NCBI GenBank assembly: GCA_030248225.1
Contig: JASANE010003825.1
Location: 21,464-85,463, forward strand
Length of the DNA stretch: 64,000 bases
Origin: Trileptium ribeirensis
Taxonomy: Eukaryota; Nematoda; Enoplea; Enoplida; Thoracostomopsidae
Direction of reading: 5' to 3'
Both the position numbers and the translations under genes were made by a program. The notes beneath the pieces were generated by a model that had not been told where the DNA came from, searched no databases, and worked only from the letters and a program-made list of their open reading frames with translations. Numbering within the stretch: the stretch's first letter is position 1; every line of letters begins with the position of its first letter. Shown here one piece after another: positions 1 through 12,893 of this stretch.

Positions 1-414
1 CTACCATTCACCAAAAAGTAACACAATAATAAAAAAACTAAGTTTCACAATTTTTAATATTATATGACCCTGAACCCACCAATTCCTAAAAACCTAAAAT
101 TCCTTAATTTCTTTGTTTTGTTTGAATCCTAATTAGCATAACCATCTTTTGTTATTTTTATTAACTAACATTTAGAATTAGTTTAATTTGAATTTAAGTT
201 AGTCTAGAGTTACGTTAGGGTTGTATCCGGTTGACTGAGGAAGCGTAAATAAACACGCTAGACGTCTTTTATGTGAGAGTTCTGCGACACCTGTACTCGT
301 AAAAGAATTACTCGGAAGCTATATTTATTCTAATATTTAATACCAGTTTGGCCACATAGCTACCAATACTCGGGTAGCTTGGTTTTGTAATTCTATTTGT
401 GCGTCGGCTTTACT
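1..414. other. AT-rich sequence, no gene seen
   Basis: No ORF, RNA gene or recognisable element was found here. The sequence is AT-rich and runs into the roughly 1-kb repeat family that starts near 415. Confidence 0.4.
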
Positions 415-3400
415 AAGCTACCAAGGGTCCCAGGGTCCTAAATCCCATAAATTTTAGTTTAAAAATCTTAGTTCATAAAATTATTCATTATATCGCTCCC
501 TAAATTTTATATTTCTAAAATTTTAGTTTTGTTGCTTTTGTTTTGAACTATTTTGCATAAATTGCTTTAATTTATTTTTTAAGCTAAGCCTGTGTTAAAA
601 TAATTTTAGTTCTAATCTCAGTCTAAAAGTTGTTCGGTGAAGACTAGTGACTTCTGCAACTGTTAAAAGTTTTATGTACTGAATATTATTTTTCCGTTTT
701 GTATCAGTTAGCTACTGCGTAAGCTTCCTGTTTTTGAGATACGTGTATTCTATATTGATATTGACGACTTTTGGTAAGGCTTATGGAAATGTTGACCAGA
801 ATCGATATTGTTATTATGATGGATTACTGAAACCTTGGCTCATTTTTGTAGTGTTTTGAGTATAGTGCAAGGCTCGGAACGTAAAAAGAATAAAGTGAGA
901 GACTCGAATTTGGATTTTCTTGACTTATTTCTGGTTTAGTGCTCTTGACGCAAAGAATGGAGCGTGTTAATAGGAAGGCTTCACAATTAAGTAACCTTAG
1001 CAGTGACTAATAATTAATTAGTAATATTAATATTCCCGATAAAAATCTCGGAGGAAAGTGGTTATAAAAGTAGTATTAGCGATAGAGTAGCATACCCTAT
1101 TGCTAGTAATACGTTAAAAAGTTCCGCGCGCGTGTCGAGTGAGTAAACCAGGGCGAGAGTGTAGTGTCGGGGTTTAGTAAAGGCGTGTTCACACGCTCAA
1201 ACTTTTTGCTCAAATTTTGAGCTAAAAATTTGAGCTCAAAATTTGACGGTAATTTTTAACGAAAAATTACGATATTTGAAAATTTGAGGTCAAACTTTTT
1301 CAAGTAATGAATCTTGTCAGTGATTGGTTACAGGAATATCCTTGAAAATTTTGAACGGTGTTCATACATTCAAACTCACCAAAAATGCAAAAAAGATGCT
1401 TTCAAACTTTGATCAAAATTTGAGCAAAAAGTTTGAGCGTGTGAACACGCCTTAAGCTACCAGGGGATCCCGGGGTTAAAATCCCAATTTTTTTATCGTT
1501 TTTCATAAAATTATTTATTATATGTGTCCCTCAAAAATTTTGTTCTTCAAAATTTTACAATTTATAAAATTTATATATTTCTTTTTTTATCTAATTTGCA
1601 TATTTTGCGTTCGTCTTATTGACTAGCTATGTAGAGTTGAGATTTTAATTTTTCTTTCTGTTCAGTCTGATCCTAGATCTCGCAGAGTTTGCGGTTTATG
1701 ATCGACATTTTTATAATTATTGGCTTTTGGTTTTACAAGGCTACCTAGCTAGCCTTTTATGTAATCTAATGTGTTTTATATGCCGCAATAGTCGGTGTTA
1801 GAATTACGGTGTATGAGCATATTCATGGAAGAGATTCGGAGCATCGGGTTACTTAGGTATTTTATGACTTCTGATCTAACGCCAATATTTATGTACTTAC
1901 GGGCATCGGCGACGTGTTGCATTTATTCTTTGGATCTATAGAGAAGGAGCTTATACTCGGCCCTTCTGTTACGTGCTTATATCTCAAGGTGCCTTTAGTC
2001 GGGCCTTTATCTACTACTGCTTGGGAAGGAAACACCTACACTCGGGTTCCTTCAGGTAAAGCTGACGCGAACAGTATTGGTTTCATGTAGCGCAAAAAAT
2101 GCGCGGGTTTCCTTGCTTGATTTTACGGATCAGAGCGAAAGCGGTCTAAAGTGAAGGAAAGAACTATGGTTGGCAGCACAAATAGGTATCTTTAACCCAT
2201 TATTATTTTTAAGTAGTAATATTACTTTTCCTAAGAAAAATCGTGAGCAAGTGGCAATAAGACTTAGTAGGTGCGATAGGATAGTAGCAACGTATTAGGC
2301 TTAGTAATATTTCAAAAATTCCGGCCCAAACGTGTTGAGTGAGATATTCCAGGGCGAAAGTGAAGGTAGGATCCGAATTAATTCGTAGTTTTACTTGTGA
2401 AACCGGCAGTGTCCGTTGTCGGTAAATCAAGTAATATTATTCTTGAGAAGACCGTGTGAGTGAGGGGTGTAGAAAAGATAACCCCCTCGAGTCACCGTAG
2501 ATCCCATTTAGTATTATTCCTGGACCGGTGTCCTTCGGGCTGGAATCTCCCCATACGATTCCCCGTCCGGTAGGACGTATGGAGTGAGAAACTTCAACTG
2601 CATAGTAGTCGACCGCTACGTACAGTTTTACTAACGTGGTTCGGCAGCCGTCCGGTGTTGGCCTGTTTAACATAACTAGCGCTATTAGCGTAAATCTAAG
2701 GTCTAGGTTGAGGTACTCAAATAATGTCATGGTGGCTACCATCCGGTGTCACTGTGTCAACCCACAAGGGTTTTAATAAAGTAACAAATAACATAAATTC
2801 AACTCACTATCGCTCAAGAATAACACCTTAAACAATAGCTATAATAACTTTGGTTAAGGACTAGGCCAATACTTCTTAGCTTTAAATAATCCTAAGGACT
2901 AAAGTATATACTAGATACGGATTGTCAAGAACCCCGAAATTAGCGACCGAAGTGCATAGCGAAAGTGAAACGTCAGACTGTGCCAGTTTAGTGTCGGACT
3001 GTGCAATAGTGAAGTCAGACTGTAAAGAGTACTAGAGGGAGCTGAAAATAACCGGGTACTAAAGAAAGTATCGATGTTTTGGTTGCGAGGGCTCGATTAA
3101 CCGTTACTGAAAAATTAGCGCGAAGCTTGAGTGAGCTAAAATACGGTACGAAAGAAGGGTGCCGAGGATTTTCAAAACGAGCGTCGAGAATAGTACGGTA
3201 GTCTAATACGGGTATCGAACTAGTGCCGCGAGTAACGTACGGCGTTAATAGTGCCTTAACGTTTTATCATGGGTTGAAATAAACCGTCTATATCCATGTC
3301 TGTTGACCGATTATCTGGAACTCGAGCACGTAGAGCCGAGCAAGGATCACGCCGCCTCGCAAAATATAGGACACTAATTACGCTCACGAAAGACAGTCCC

Positions 3401-4960
3401 GCACCATACCAAACGTCCCACCGGCATTCAGGCCACACCTCGAAACATACAATCCTTCGATGACGAATGCCGTCCCCTTTTAATAACCGATAGCCGACAT
3501 AAAGAATATCCCCATTTAACCCCTGCCCTTTTGGATAGATAAAAATATAACATGTATGTGGGTTCCGGAAATTAGTAGTGCTACTTGTGAAGTCAGGCGG
3601 GGTCGGCGGACCAAGTAGTACTATTCTTGAGTAGACCGGGTGAGTAAGGGGCGAGGAATCGATTTCCTCTCGAGTCGCCATTAGATCCCACTTGCTATTC
3701 TTGGCCAGCCAGCGGGGGCCACGGATTTTCCTTACGAGCAGCCAGCCCGGGTTCGTGCGGAGTAAGAAACTTCAACTGAACATTAGTCGACCGCTACAGT
3801 ACAGTTGTTAGTAACGTAGTTCGGCAGCCAGCCATGGTCGGCTTGTCTAACATAACCGGCAAATAGTAGTGTAAGTCTAAGGCGCAGGTTAAGGGAATCA
3901 AATACTCACATGGTGCGTCAGCCAGTCGGGGTCGTGTTGTGTCAACCCACAAGGGCAGTATTAGAGTAATAAATAACCTAATCTGAAACCACTATCGCAC
4001 AAACCATACTTCCTAAACATTAGTTGCAATAACTTAGGTCTGCAAGTACTAATGAGCTGTAACTTAACCTAAATCGAAAAGTATTAGGAATAGAGACAGC
4101 CGAGTGACATAAGTGGTCGCGGGGAAATAAAGTGAGGAGTCAGACTGTGCAAGGGTTACCGATGAAGACTAACGTGATCTAAATTACGGGTACTAAAAGA
4201 ATAGTATCGCCAGTGATGTATGGGAACCGAACGTCAGTGCCTTAATATTTTATCTCAATTTATAATAAACATTCCTTATACACGTTTATTGCTCAATTAT
4301 CTGGAATTAGATGGATTAGAGTCGAGCAAGCTTAACGCCGCATTGCAAAATATAAGGCATAGTACCGTTCACGAAAAGTAGACGCACGCCGCTAGATCGT
4401 CCCACTGGCATACTACTGGCCACACCTCGGACCACGCAATCTTCGGTGTCGAATCCCATCCCCTTTTAATACCGATAGCCTACATAAGAAAAAATACCCA
4501 CCAACCCCTACCCTTTAGAACTTTAAAAATATAACATTGTGTTTCAAGCGTGGGTCTTTTTAGTCAGAGTTTGTTGATGCATTCTTAATGGGTTTTACTA
4601 TTATTGTCGTTGTTTAAAGGCTTCAGCGTAAACAATTACGCGCACTATAGGGACACTTACGGATTGTTATATTATTTTACGGATTTCGTGCTTAAGGAAT
4701 TGTAGGTTCTGATCTCAGGAAAATCACACATAGGTATCCTAACTTTACTTAGCCATAACTGTGGTAATATTAAATTCCCAAATAAAACTCTAGACTAAAT
4801 AATTAATAGTATATACTGGCGATAATGTATCAGCTAATATTAGTTTGTAATAGTTTAAAATATCGGCCACGTGTCGAGTGAGCTGACCTCGTGAAGTATA
4901 GTCGTGGGGTAACTTCCTGAGAATAACTCGGGGCGAGTGAGGGGCGCTGATTCAGGTACC
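415..4960. repeat. Diverged large repeat family (about 1 to 1.2 kb spacing)
   Basis: Several segments recur in direct orientation with moderate divergence. The block beginning taagctacca near 415 recurs near 1453. The block around 1030-1160 (cgtgtcgagtgag) recurs near 2230-2370 and 4750-4890. The block 2437-2840 (cttgagaagacc, then tcaacccacaaggg) recurs at 3620-4030. The block 3250-3550 (ccccttttaataccgatagc type) recurs at 4240-4535. Spacings are about 980-1180 bp. The longest ORFs inside (141 aa at 3681-3256 on the minus strand, and 101 aa) resemble nothing I know and are not kept between copies. I read this as an old tandem or nested array of a non-coding repeat. Class unknown. Confidence 0.6.
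1181..1452. mobile_element. MITE with long TIRs and TAA target duplication, PIF/Harbinger-like
   Basis: The left end AGGCGTGTTCACACGCTC and the right end, its reverse complement, match over about 40 bp. The element is 272 bp and flanked by TAA at 1178-1180 and 1453-1455. A 3-bp TWA target duplication is typical of PIF/Harbinger elements. There is no coding capacity. A shorter relative lies at 15515-15600. The ends and the direct repeat are seen in the sequence; the superfamily is inferred. Confidence 0.75.
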
Positions 4961-4984
4961 CCCTCGAGCTACCCTAAGTCCTAC

Positions 4985-6040
4985 TCACCACCTTTGGCCA
5001 GCCATTACGATTACAGACATAGACACTATAATTACTTCTATATGCTAATATTTTTGGAATATAACTACTGGGATAATTGATATCTGGAATTTCCTTCGAC
5101 TCATTTGTGATATTCCCATGTTCGATACACTCATTGAATCTTTCTTTCAATAATATTTTATATCGATGAAGTTCACACAGTCCTGTTATCATAAACGTAA
5201 GATTCATAGGCTTGAGATTAAGGAGCCTCTCTATAGCTATCGTGGGAGTCGAACACGTTGCTCCCTTATCAGCTGGCATGCAAGCTTCTGAACTCCTGCA
5301 ATTTTTGGCGTGAAGTTGTACCCTAAGTTTGCGCCACCAAATAACTGATCCGTAGCTGAACACGGGTAACACGTCGTTTTATACAAAAAAGAACAATCTT
5401 AGGGCGGAGTATCCAAGTTTTACCAATAGCTGATCTATAGGGTATAAGGACTGGCCTGTCCACAGCCCTCCGAAAAGTGGTGGGGGGGGGAAACTTCGGG
5501 GGACCCCATGTTCATTCTCGGGGGAAATTTCAAAGTGGGGGGGGGGTAAATTTTGCTTAAAAATACAAAATATTTCCATATTTTCATGCATTTTTACTAC
5601 TGTGAACGTACTTTCAAGCTAAAAACAATATTTTAGCATTATATATAATGGAAATTTATATATAGATGTTAAAAAAACAATTTGCAAACAAAGAACATAA
5701 ATTTTCAGACATAAAAAAATTTTGGAATTAGTTGAACATGGGGGGATTCGGCCGAGTGGGGGGGCGGACATGGGGGAAAATCTCACGAACATGGGGGATT
5801 TGGAAAGTGGGGGGGGGTCCACCCCCCACTGTGGACAGGCCAGAAGGACACGTATGCCTTTATCTTTGCAGCTATCAATATGTGCTTTCCAGTTATGTCT
5901 TCTATCAACAATAATGATGTGGCTTATCGTGCGTAAAATCGTGTGAGTAGCTTTGAGGTGATGGCCGCTTTTCCGAGTTCTAACAAGCTTGAACCAAAAT
6001 CGGTCTATAAAAACCATTAAGAAAATGGTGCTTATTATGC
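4985..6040 (-). pseudogene. Non-LTR (jockey-like) retrotransposon reverse transcriptase relic
   Basis: Read on the minus strand, two blocks match the C-terminal reverse transcriptase (thumb) region and connector of jockey/R1-type elements. Near 5945-5850 a stretch resembles the family pattern VKYLGVxLDxxLNWKxHI, seen as VDRRHNWKAHIDSC, then GIRVL. From about 5440 down to 4985 come AIGKTW, then SYGSVIWW, then STPTIAIERLLNL, which resembles the family STPTAALExLLNLPP segment. Frames change several times, there are stops, and a 393-bp TIR element sits between the two blocks. The gene is dead and truncated at both ends. The family assignment rests on these motifs only, without a search. Confidence 0.75.
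5451..5843. mobile_element. 393-bp TIR element inserted in the retrotransposon relic, 5-bp target duplication
   Basis: The ends are perfect 15-bp inverted repeats, CTGGCCTGTCCACAG and CTGTGGACAGGCCAG, flanked by AAGGA at 5446-5450 and 5844-5848. Removing the element plus one AAGGA copy reconnects the minus-strand reading frame of the reverse transcriptase relic from GIRVL to IPYRSAIGKTW. This independently supports the boundaries. Subterminal regions carry poly-G tracts and repeated catgggggaaa motifs. No transposase is present. Diverged relatives are visible at 7325-7640 and 16640-16720. A 5-bp duplication does not suit hAT (8), Harbinger (3) or mariner (TA). Superfamily not assigned. Confidence 0.85.
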
Positions 6041-6340
6041 ATGAGTCCACTGTAGGTGCGCACATCAAAGGTTGTTCTTTTGTCTAAGTCACGAATCGAT
6101 TCGCGCATAAATCCGCGTTCACATTTTTGCCATTGGTATTCACACTTTTGTGAACGCGAACATGAACTCGGGGATGTACGAATGGAATATACGTTCACGC
6201 ACATTTGTCAATTTCACACGTTTGTCCGCCTTCATCAAATGACATTCTGAATCAGACAGCTATATTCACGGTCTATTTGCATGTTATAGCATGCGAGAAA
6301 AAACCCGATAGGTGGTCACGTTTTCACATGCATTGCGGTC
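6034..6340. mobile_element. Copy (truncated?) of a dispersed TIR repeat, related to 52475-52900
   Basis: The sequence starts tgcatgagtccac with a nearby gtaggtgcg, as does the element at 52475. Its body (gtgaacgcgaacatg, then gatgtacgaatggaat) matches the reverse complement of 52640-52800. The shared end in the same orientation together with an inverted body is what a TIR element gives. I do not see a clean right end for this copy. It has no coding capacity. Confidence 0.5.
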
Positions 6341-7324
6341 AGCAAAATGCGATGCTAAATTTCAAAATGCTACGTAGGTAGTGCGGCTACGTGTGGCTGC
6401 ATCACAAATCGTGTAACGTACATAAGGGAAAATCGTGATTTGTTCGCGTTCAGCACTTTCGCTACCACCACATAGTTGCTTGGGAATTCCCAACTCTATA
6501 TTTAGCACAAATTCGTCTTCATAAAGACGACAAATGCACACCTTCATTAAACATTTTAAAACAGTATATATACATTGTGGCGACCAATATTTTCGCATGT
6601 CCCCAGAAAAATAATGTGCGGCCCCTTGTAAAGTTTTGGGTTCTTCTGGTTCATGGCTATTCAGCAGGAAGAAAATAGTGCTTAGGGGCCTCATGATTCA
6701 ACCTGAGCATTGAGTATATAACCGGAATTCCGGTATTTTTGAAGTGCCTCGTAGTCTAGAATGTCTTAGCTATACCGTTATTGCTTAAAGTACAGCCTTT
6801 CGTTCCGGGTCTTTCATCTTAAGACAAACATCTAGAGCCAAATTTGTCTTTGTCGGTTAATTATCATATACAAATGAGACCTCAACATAAAACAATTTCG
6901 AGTATATCGAATTGGTTAGGACGGGGCGAGCGTGGTTACCCCGCATTTGTTGCGTAATTTGAGCTTCGACAATAGTCCTACCAAGCCCTCTTTAAAGGAG
7001 CGGAAATGTAATATCACACCCGCAACTGGGTTTTCAAGCTGGCTTGAAAGTACGTACCTGAGAGAGCCATATTTGGAGCGCCCAGAGTTATCTGAAGAGC
7101 CTCTGGGGGCAAGAAATTTGGTTTCTGGTGCTCAACGTAGGGACCGCAATTGAATTTGGGACTGGGAAACGCGGAAATAAATAAAAAATGCTAAAAATGA
7201 TTCGCAGGTAATTTTTAATAATATATACCGTATATACATTACACAGTGAAACCCTTTCAGAATGCCGAAAATTGTACTGTTTTTAGCACTACATGGCAAA
7301 TATTTAGGATATCTCACCTGTGCA
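6341..7324. other. No gene recognised
   Basis: ORFs of 110 aa (minus, 6694-6362) and 73 aa (plus, 6932-7153) exist, but neither shows a motif I recognise, and neither has a convincing splice or poly(A) context. Treated as non-coding. Confidence 0.35.
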
Positions 7325-7640
7325 CAGGGAGGGATCGCCACTTTCCAAATCTACCATGTTCGTTAGTGAAATTTGCACCCATGTCCGCCCCAGCTCGGAC
7401 GGAAACTAAATACAAAAATTTATTATGTATAATGTTTTTAAATATTACCGTTATTTCTAATGCTAAAAGGTAGTTTTAAAGCCTGAAAATACCTGTTCAA
7501 CAGTAAAAGTACATTAAAATTTGTAAATATTATGTAGTTTTAGCAAAATTTATTCCCCACTTCTAAATTTCCCCCGAGAATAAACATGGGGACTCCAGAG
7601 ACTCCTGGCTTGTCGAATGGCTGTGGACAGGCCCGGATTT
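7325..7640 (-). mobile_element. Diverged inverted relative of the CTGGCCTGTCCACAG element
   Basis: The left side (ccactttccaaatctaccatgttcg) matches the reverse complement of the right subterminal region of the element at 5451-5843. The right side ends near gctgtggacaggcc, the element terminus. The middle is AT-rich as in the complete copy. The left 15-bp terminus is no longer recognisable, so this copy is old or truncated. Confidence 0.55.
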
Positions 7641-8164
7641 CTTTGAGCTCCATAATAAATTGACTTTTTTGCCCTTTTGCCCCGCACTAAAAAGTTGGCG
7701 TAGTTTTAGTCGTGTAGAAAAGTACCGGGGTCTGAACTGGACAGAAGCCAAAAAATAGCCGTGGGCCTGATTTGAGGGCAACCTAGAGGTGCTGAAAATA
7801 CCAAAGGTACCACCTCCTCTCCTCGATGTAAAACCACTGCAGTACATTACGAGAAACGGTGGCTGCAATGTTCAATACATTTTGGTAACTTCTTACAAGT
7901 GTGGAGAAAGTGAAGCCTATTTGCTAAGTGGATGCATGGGTTTGTTGAAAAGCTGTCAAATCTTGTGACAACTGCTAAATGTGTCTTTTTCAGTAACACG
8001 TGGCAATATTACACAGTTTTGTTCCCGGGATTTTTTTCACAGGCTAAAGAAGGCTAACCGGATTGGCTAAGAAATTTTGAAAATTGCTGGCTTTTTGGAA
8101 TTTTTGGAATTGTGGTCTAGATAGAAAACTTCCAGTAGGATTTTTTTATAATCATATTGAGATT

Positions 8165-8560
8165 ACCGGTCTCTCCAAATTTGGGGGTGGGGTGGGAGTC
8201 CTGGCATTTTTCGGTTCCCTCTTTTTCAGGACAGGTGCCCCCCAGTTCATGCCCCTTGGCAAAATTTTGGGCTTCCCCCGGTTCACCTCCTCTTGGAAAA
8301 TTTTTTTGTTCCTAATCGGTCTAAAGTACAAAAAATTGATCAAAATTGGTGCTAAAATTCCGTTCTGAAGCCAAAAATTTCTCAAATTTTATCAAAATTT
8401 GTTTCAAAATTCGCTTTTTCTTTCCAACAGAAGCGTTTTGGATTTTTTACACACGTTTTTTAACCTATTTCTCTTGGCAAAATCGGGCGCCCCCGGTTCG
8501 GAACCTGGGATCCCTGGTTCATGCCCCCCTGGCAAAATTTTCAGCGAGTGGAGAGCTCAG
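8165..8560 (+). repeat. Dispersed repeat, copy 1 (direct)
   Basis: This stretch (ttgggggtggggtgggagtc, then tggcatttttcg, then ttggcaaaattttggg, then ggttcacctcctcttgg) is matched by the reverse complement of 13788-14165 over most of its length. It contains repeated tggcaaaatttt and ggttcatgcccc units. ORFs of 60-94 aa on both strands are probably chance products. Class unknown. Confidence 0.6.
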
Positions 8561-10340
8561 GGATTATTCATGTTAACCTAATAGCAAAACAACTCTAGGT
8601 GGAAAAATTTATATAAATTATATAAATCACAACTTTCAAGAAAATATTTTTAAGAAGAAGTTTACCTTGTAGGCCTAGTATTTGCGGAATTGGCTGCTTT
8701 CGACGAAAGTGCAATCGCATTCATGGTATTCAGCTTGCGGAAAAATCTATAGACCGATTTCGCTTTTAACGTATATATATAACTTATTGAAAAATGTCAA
8801 AATTTCAGTTTTGCTTTTATAGCTTCGTTCTGCATAGATTACATGTTAATAACATACCAAACGTACTTTTAAAACAACGAAACAGATGTGTTTAAACAGA
8901 TTTTATCGTATTGTCATACTTCTATAATCATCATTCTTGTTGTTTTCGCTCCGTACATAGTTTTTGTTCTTTCAGAATACTGCGCCTAATTTTGCTAATA
9001 ATGATTAGTGTAAATAAAAGCAGTAGTATTTATGTTTGTAGTTGTCCTTCTCGGGTTTTCGATGCCACCTCAAGATGTATGGCGGATTCTAAGGGGTGGA
9101 CCGGAGTGAAATTTTATATACCTTGTTACGTGACCTCGAAAACCGGCACAATCCTGGGACGCTCTTTTCCCCGTTCCTCGTGGACTAGCGGGATTGAATA
9201 CCGCCTTTGGCAATTTCTTTGTTTCTACATTGGTAAAAATACGCCCTGTATTGACACCAAATGTATATTGGCAATATTTCTAAAACAGCACACTGTGGGG
9301 CTAGATATTACTTCAAAATTTGTTTTAATATCAGATATTTCTTTATAGCGTTTCTTAACTGAATTTTGATATTTTAAATTTAGAATTTCGTGTTTCCCTT
9401 GGCACATACCCCCTCGGTAAAATTTAAACTAATGAAGTATTTATGATTTTACTACTTCAATATGTGCCTTTTATGTATATTTCAGTTTTGCATATTATGG
9501 GTAAATCAGTTATACATATTAATTTATTTTTAATCGTGAGCTATTATTTATTATTACGTTGGTTAAATCAAATTAAAGTTAAATCGCATCTATTCGAATC
9601 AAATGTTTAGTAATCCTTGTAACTATGGTATGTGTTTGGTGATCAGTATTTTTTATAACGTTCCTAATATGTTAGCTTTTGTTAAATATTTTATGATCAA
9701 AAAATTACCGCGCTTTAGTTCATCCAAAACAAGTCTGCTACGTTGACTAACATCGTTTAAAGCGAAATTTTAAGCAGTTTTTGCGCCTTCAACATTTATT
9801 CATTTTGACGTAGAAATTATTTGTTATCAAATTTCCATTGTCATTTTTCGTTTACACGACCAAAACTTCTCCGCTGGGGACATTTATCAATGAAATACCA
9901 CGTTTTAGGTTTAAGTCGCCGATAATGGTAACATGTACCCAAAGCAGATGCCGAGCGATGTGTAACCGTAGTTGTATTACTGTTTTCACCTACATCATAC
10001 ATAACTAAAATTAAGCGAACTGAGTTTTCTCAAATAGCGCAGAATTGCGACGCAATTTTTTCTATCCGTCTCTTCGTCAACTTTGCACCAGATTGATGGA
10101 CTTTTGTTCAACGCCTAGTGGACTGTAGTTGTCTACTCAGCCTTCTATTTGCGTTGCTTCCATAATTTCCTTCTTAAATTTTCACAATTTCGACACGAAT
10201 TGTAGACATTTTGATATTAATCATATGAGGCGATCGTATATTTTATTTAAGGTTACAACTCTTGCTAAAGACAAAAATTTTGACAGGTGCATAGTTTTGG
10301 AAACTCTGCATTCTTTATGGTTATGCATATTTTTGTCACT
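8561..10340. other. No gene recognised; unassigned 145-aa ORF at 8911-9348
   Basis: The ORF at 8911-9348 (+) is long for AT-rich DNA. It contains a Cys/Ser-rich middle part but no domain I recognise, and a possible acceptor (ttgttctttcag) lies inside it. A 99-aa ORF at 10129-10428 runs into a tandem repeat. Neither has enough support to be called a gene. Confidence 0.3.
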
Positions 10341-10344
10341 GCAA

Positions 10345-10720
10345 CCGATTTCGAGCTATGAACCACAATTTAGAAAATACACCAATAGTGAAATTTTGAC
10401 AAACTTAGCTTTTTGCTTGCTTGGGTGACTGGTAGGATTCCAGTATTGTAACCCGTTCATCATTTTGATTTCACTGTTTTAACCCCATTGGGTATGTTAT
10501 TGACCCTTCGAAGTGGTGACAGAGCAAATTTTTCTAGTTATGAATTAAATTTTAGAAAATACACCAATAGTGAAATGGTGACAAACTTAGTTTTTTTCGC
10601 TTATTGGGGTCAGCGATAGGATTCCACAGTATTTTAACCTTTTCATCATTTTGGTTTCATATTGTTTTTACCCCATTGAGCATGTTATTAGCAATTCTAG
10701 ATGGTGACAGAGCAAATTTT
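10345..10720. repeat. Tandem doublet, about 181-bp unit
   Basis: Two adjacent diverged copies share aaaatacaccaatagtgaaa, then ttcatcattttg, then gtgacagagcaaattttt. The offset is about 181 bp (10376 to 10557). Confidence 0.75.
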
Positions 10721-11680
10721 TGGCGACAAAAATAGTCGAATTTCGTCACTTTTTCAATACATATTCATGTAGGATGATTTTTATTTGATTACAAATTGAG
10801 TCTATACACTTTCATTAAACGCTAATCCCGCCGACCGTATCATAAGGGTCAAAATAAGCCCCAAATGAACAATGCTTCACACGCTGTAAAATTTGGCCAT
10901 CCGTGTATTTATATGTCGCGACCTATATCTCAATATAGAGGCTTCGCAGCGAAAAATGGACAGATACTCCCGAAATCTGTTCATCCAGAGCCACAACTTT
11001 GCCGTATATCGCCTATTTGTCAGACGACTCCCTGGGTCGCTATGGATCGAAATAAGTACATCGATCTATTTTCAAGTAATTTTTTTGCCTTATGACGTGT
11101 TATTGCGATTCATGAGCGTCACGCCATAATTATAGGCGGTATTGCACGTTAATACAACGGAATTGCCGTCGGAGACCAATTGTTGTTGTATGATGTCATT
11201 CCAGGAGGATATGGGATGTTTTATTGCATGTCAGCTTATTATCATACAGCACTCTTGCTTTTATTGCATGTTATTGCGGGGTGCGAACGTTAAAACATTC
11301 TTATATATTTTTTCAAACAGTCCGAGACCTTTTGTTGCTGAATCATGTTATTGCAGGGCTGTGGGCGATCATTATGGTCGGATCATTTTCACACAACACA
11401 TTTTAAAAGCACAAACACCAGCAAAGCTAATATATCAAACTTGGAATGTTTCTTCGCGGCCCTGGTCCCCCGTTTCTACTCGTTTGCGAGATACTAATAT
11501 GCAAAGGGCTGTTTTGTCTAGTTTCTAAGCACACCAAAATGTATACATAAACCAGGTAAGCAGGTGTCGTGATGTTAATTGGAAACAGCGACCTGTAGGC
11601 ACTACAATGGGTCCACTTAACTTGAGCTTCAAATCCATTAATACATACATGCTTAACAACGTAAGCGCCATGTCATGTCG
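10721..11680. other. No gene recognised
   Basis: A 128-aa ORF (11142-11528, +) and shorter ORFs overlap each other in different frames without recognisable domains. The motif ttattgcatgt/ttattgcggg recurs a few times. No gene is supported. Confidence 0.35.
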
Positions 11681-12165
11681 CTTATGATGTTTTGTGACTG
11701 CCGCTTTCACGACTTACGTAAACGTAACAAACGCTTATTTTTGTCACTTGTGATGTTTTTACGGGTTGATAATAAAGAACCAAACGTCATATAAATGTGT
11801 TAATGCACGTAAATAGTTAAATAAAGCGTTGGTTCTAATGACGTTTTAATAAGACTATACTTACATATTACCTCTCTGACTAGCTATCTAATAGCCTCAT
11901 TTTTTAAACTTTTGTTAAATACATAAGCTTATGATGTTTTGTGACTGCCGCTTACACGACTTACGTAAACGCTTATTTTTATCACTTGCGATGTTTGTAC
12001 GGGTTGATAATAAAGAACAAAACATCATATAAATGTGTTAATGCACGTAAATAATTAAATAAAGCGTTGGTTCTTATGACGTTTTAATAAGACTGTATAC
12101 TTACATATTACCTCTCTGACTAGCTGTCTAAAAGCCTCATTTTTTTAAACTTTTGTTAAATAAAT
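11681..12165. repeat. Tandem doublet, 247-bp unit
   Basis: The first copy starts cttatgatgttttgtgactg at 11681 and the second at 11928, giving a 247-bp offset. Both run through ataaatgtgttaatgcacgt, then ttacctctctgactagct. Similarity is high, with a few substitutions and one small deletion. Confidence 0.85.
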
Positions 12166-12893
12166 ACGGTTAGTACGTTTTTACATTATGACAATAGTAT
12201 ATATATGGTATTTCAAGCTTTAATACAGTGCTTTAGCATTGGAAATGGTGGTAATTAAGTTTAACAGGTTATTGTGCAACAAAGTTTCCTTTCAATATAG
12301 TAAGCGCGAATTGAGTTTAAACAGTTCTTAATCAAAGTTTTAATATATATATATCTAAACCTAGTTTTTTGGGCGTTTCTGACAAAAATGGTCAAGCCAG
12401 CTCAAAGTAGATTGATTTCCAAAACTTCAATACTAAAACTGGCTGCAACATTTGGCGTTGTAAGGAAAACACCGATAATATTTTGTGAAGTTTGTTTGAA
12501 CTAATAAAGAGAAATAAGCCCACTTTAAGTTAGATTTTTGAAACAAAATACTGTTGTAATTAAGCCGATTCTCTACTTTTGTAGAAAATTTGGCAATCTT
12601 TTGAAAAATCGAGTCAGCCAGCTACAGTCGAGCAAGTCAACGTATTTTTCTTCTCGGTGTTTGAATAATTCTAGGCATCGTTATAAAATTACTCGACAAA
12701 AAATATTGTCTCACGTATGAGAATTTCGCAACTCGCTCGAAAGTAAACGTTTTGAGACGAAATTTATTATGAATTTTAACGTTTTAGGAACTTGTGGTTT
12801 GTCGCTTGTTCGCTTAAAAGGTGACAAGCAGTGCAGTCGTGTAGGTGCTGTATCCTAGTTGTAAAGCGAATCTGTGTCGCGTTTTATTTTCAG

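Noticed and set aside
8911..9348. 145-aa ORF as a protein gene
   Set aside because: No recognised domain, composition like the surrounding AT-rich DNA and no supporting signals; left as unassigned.
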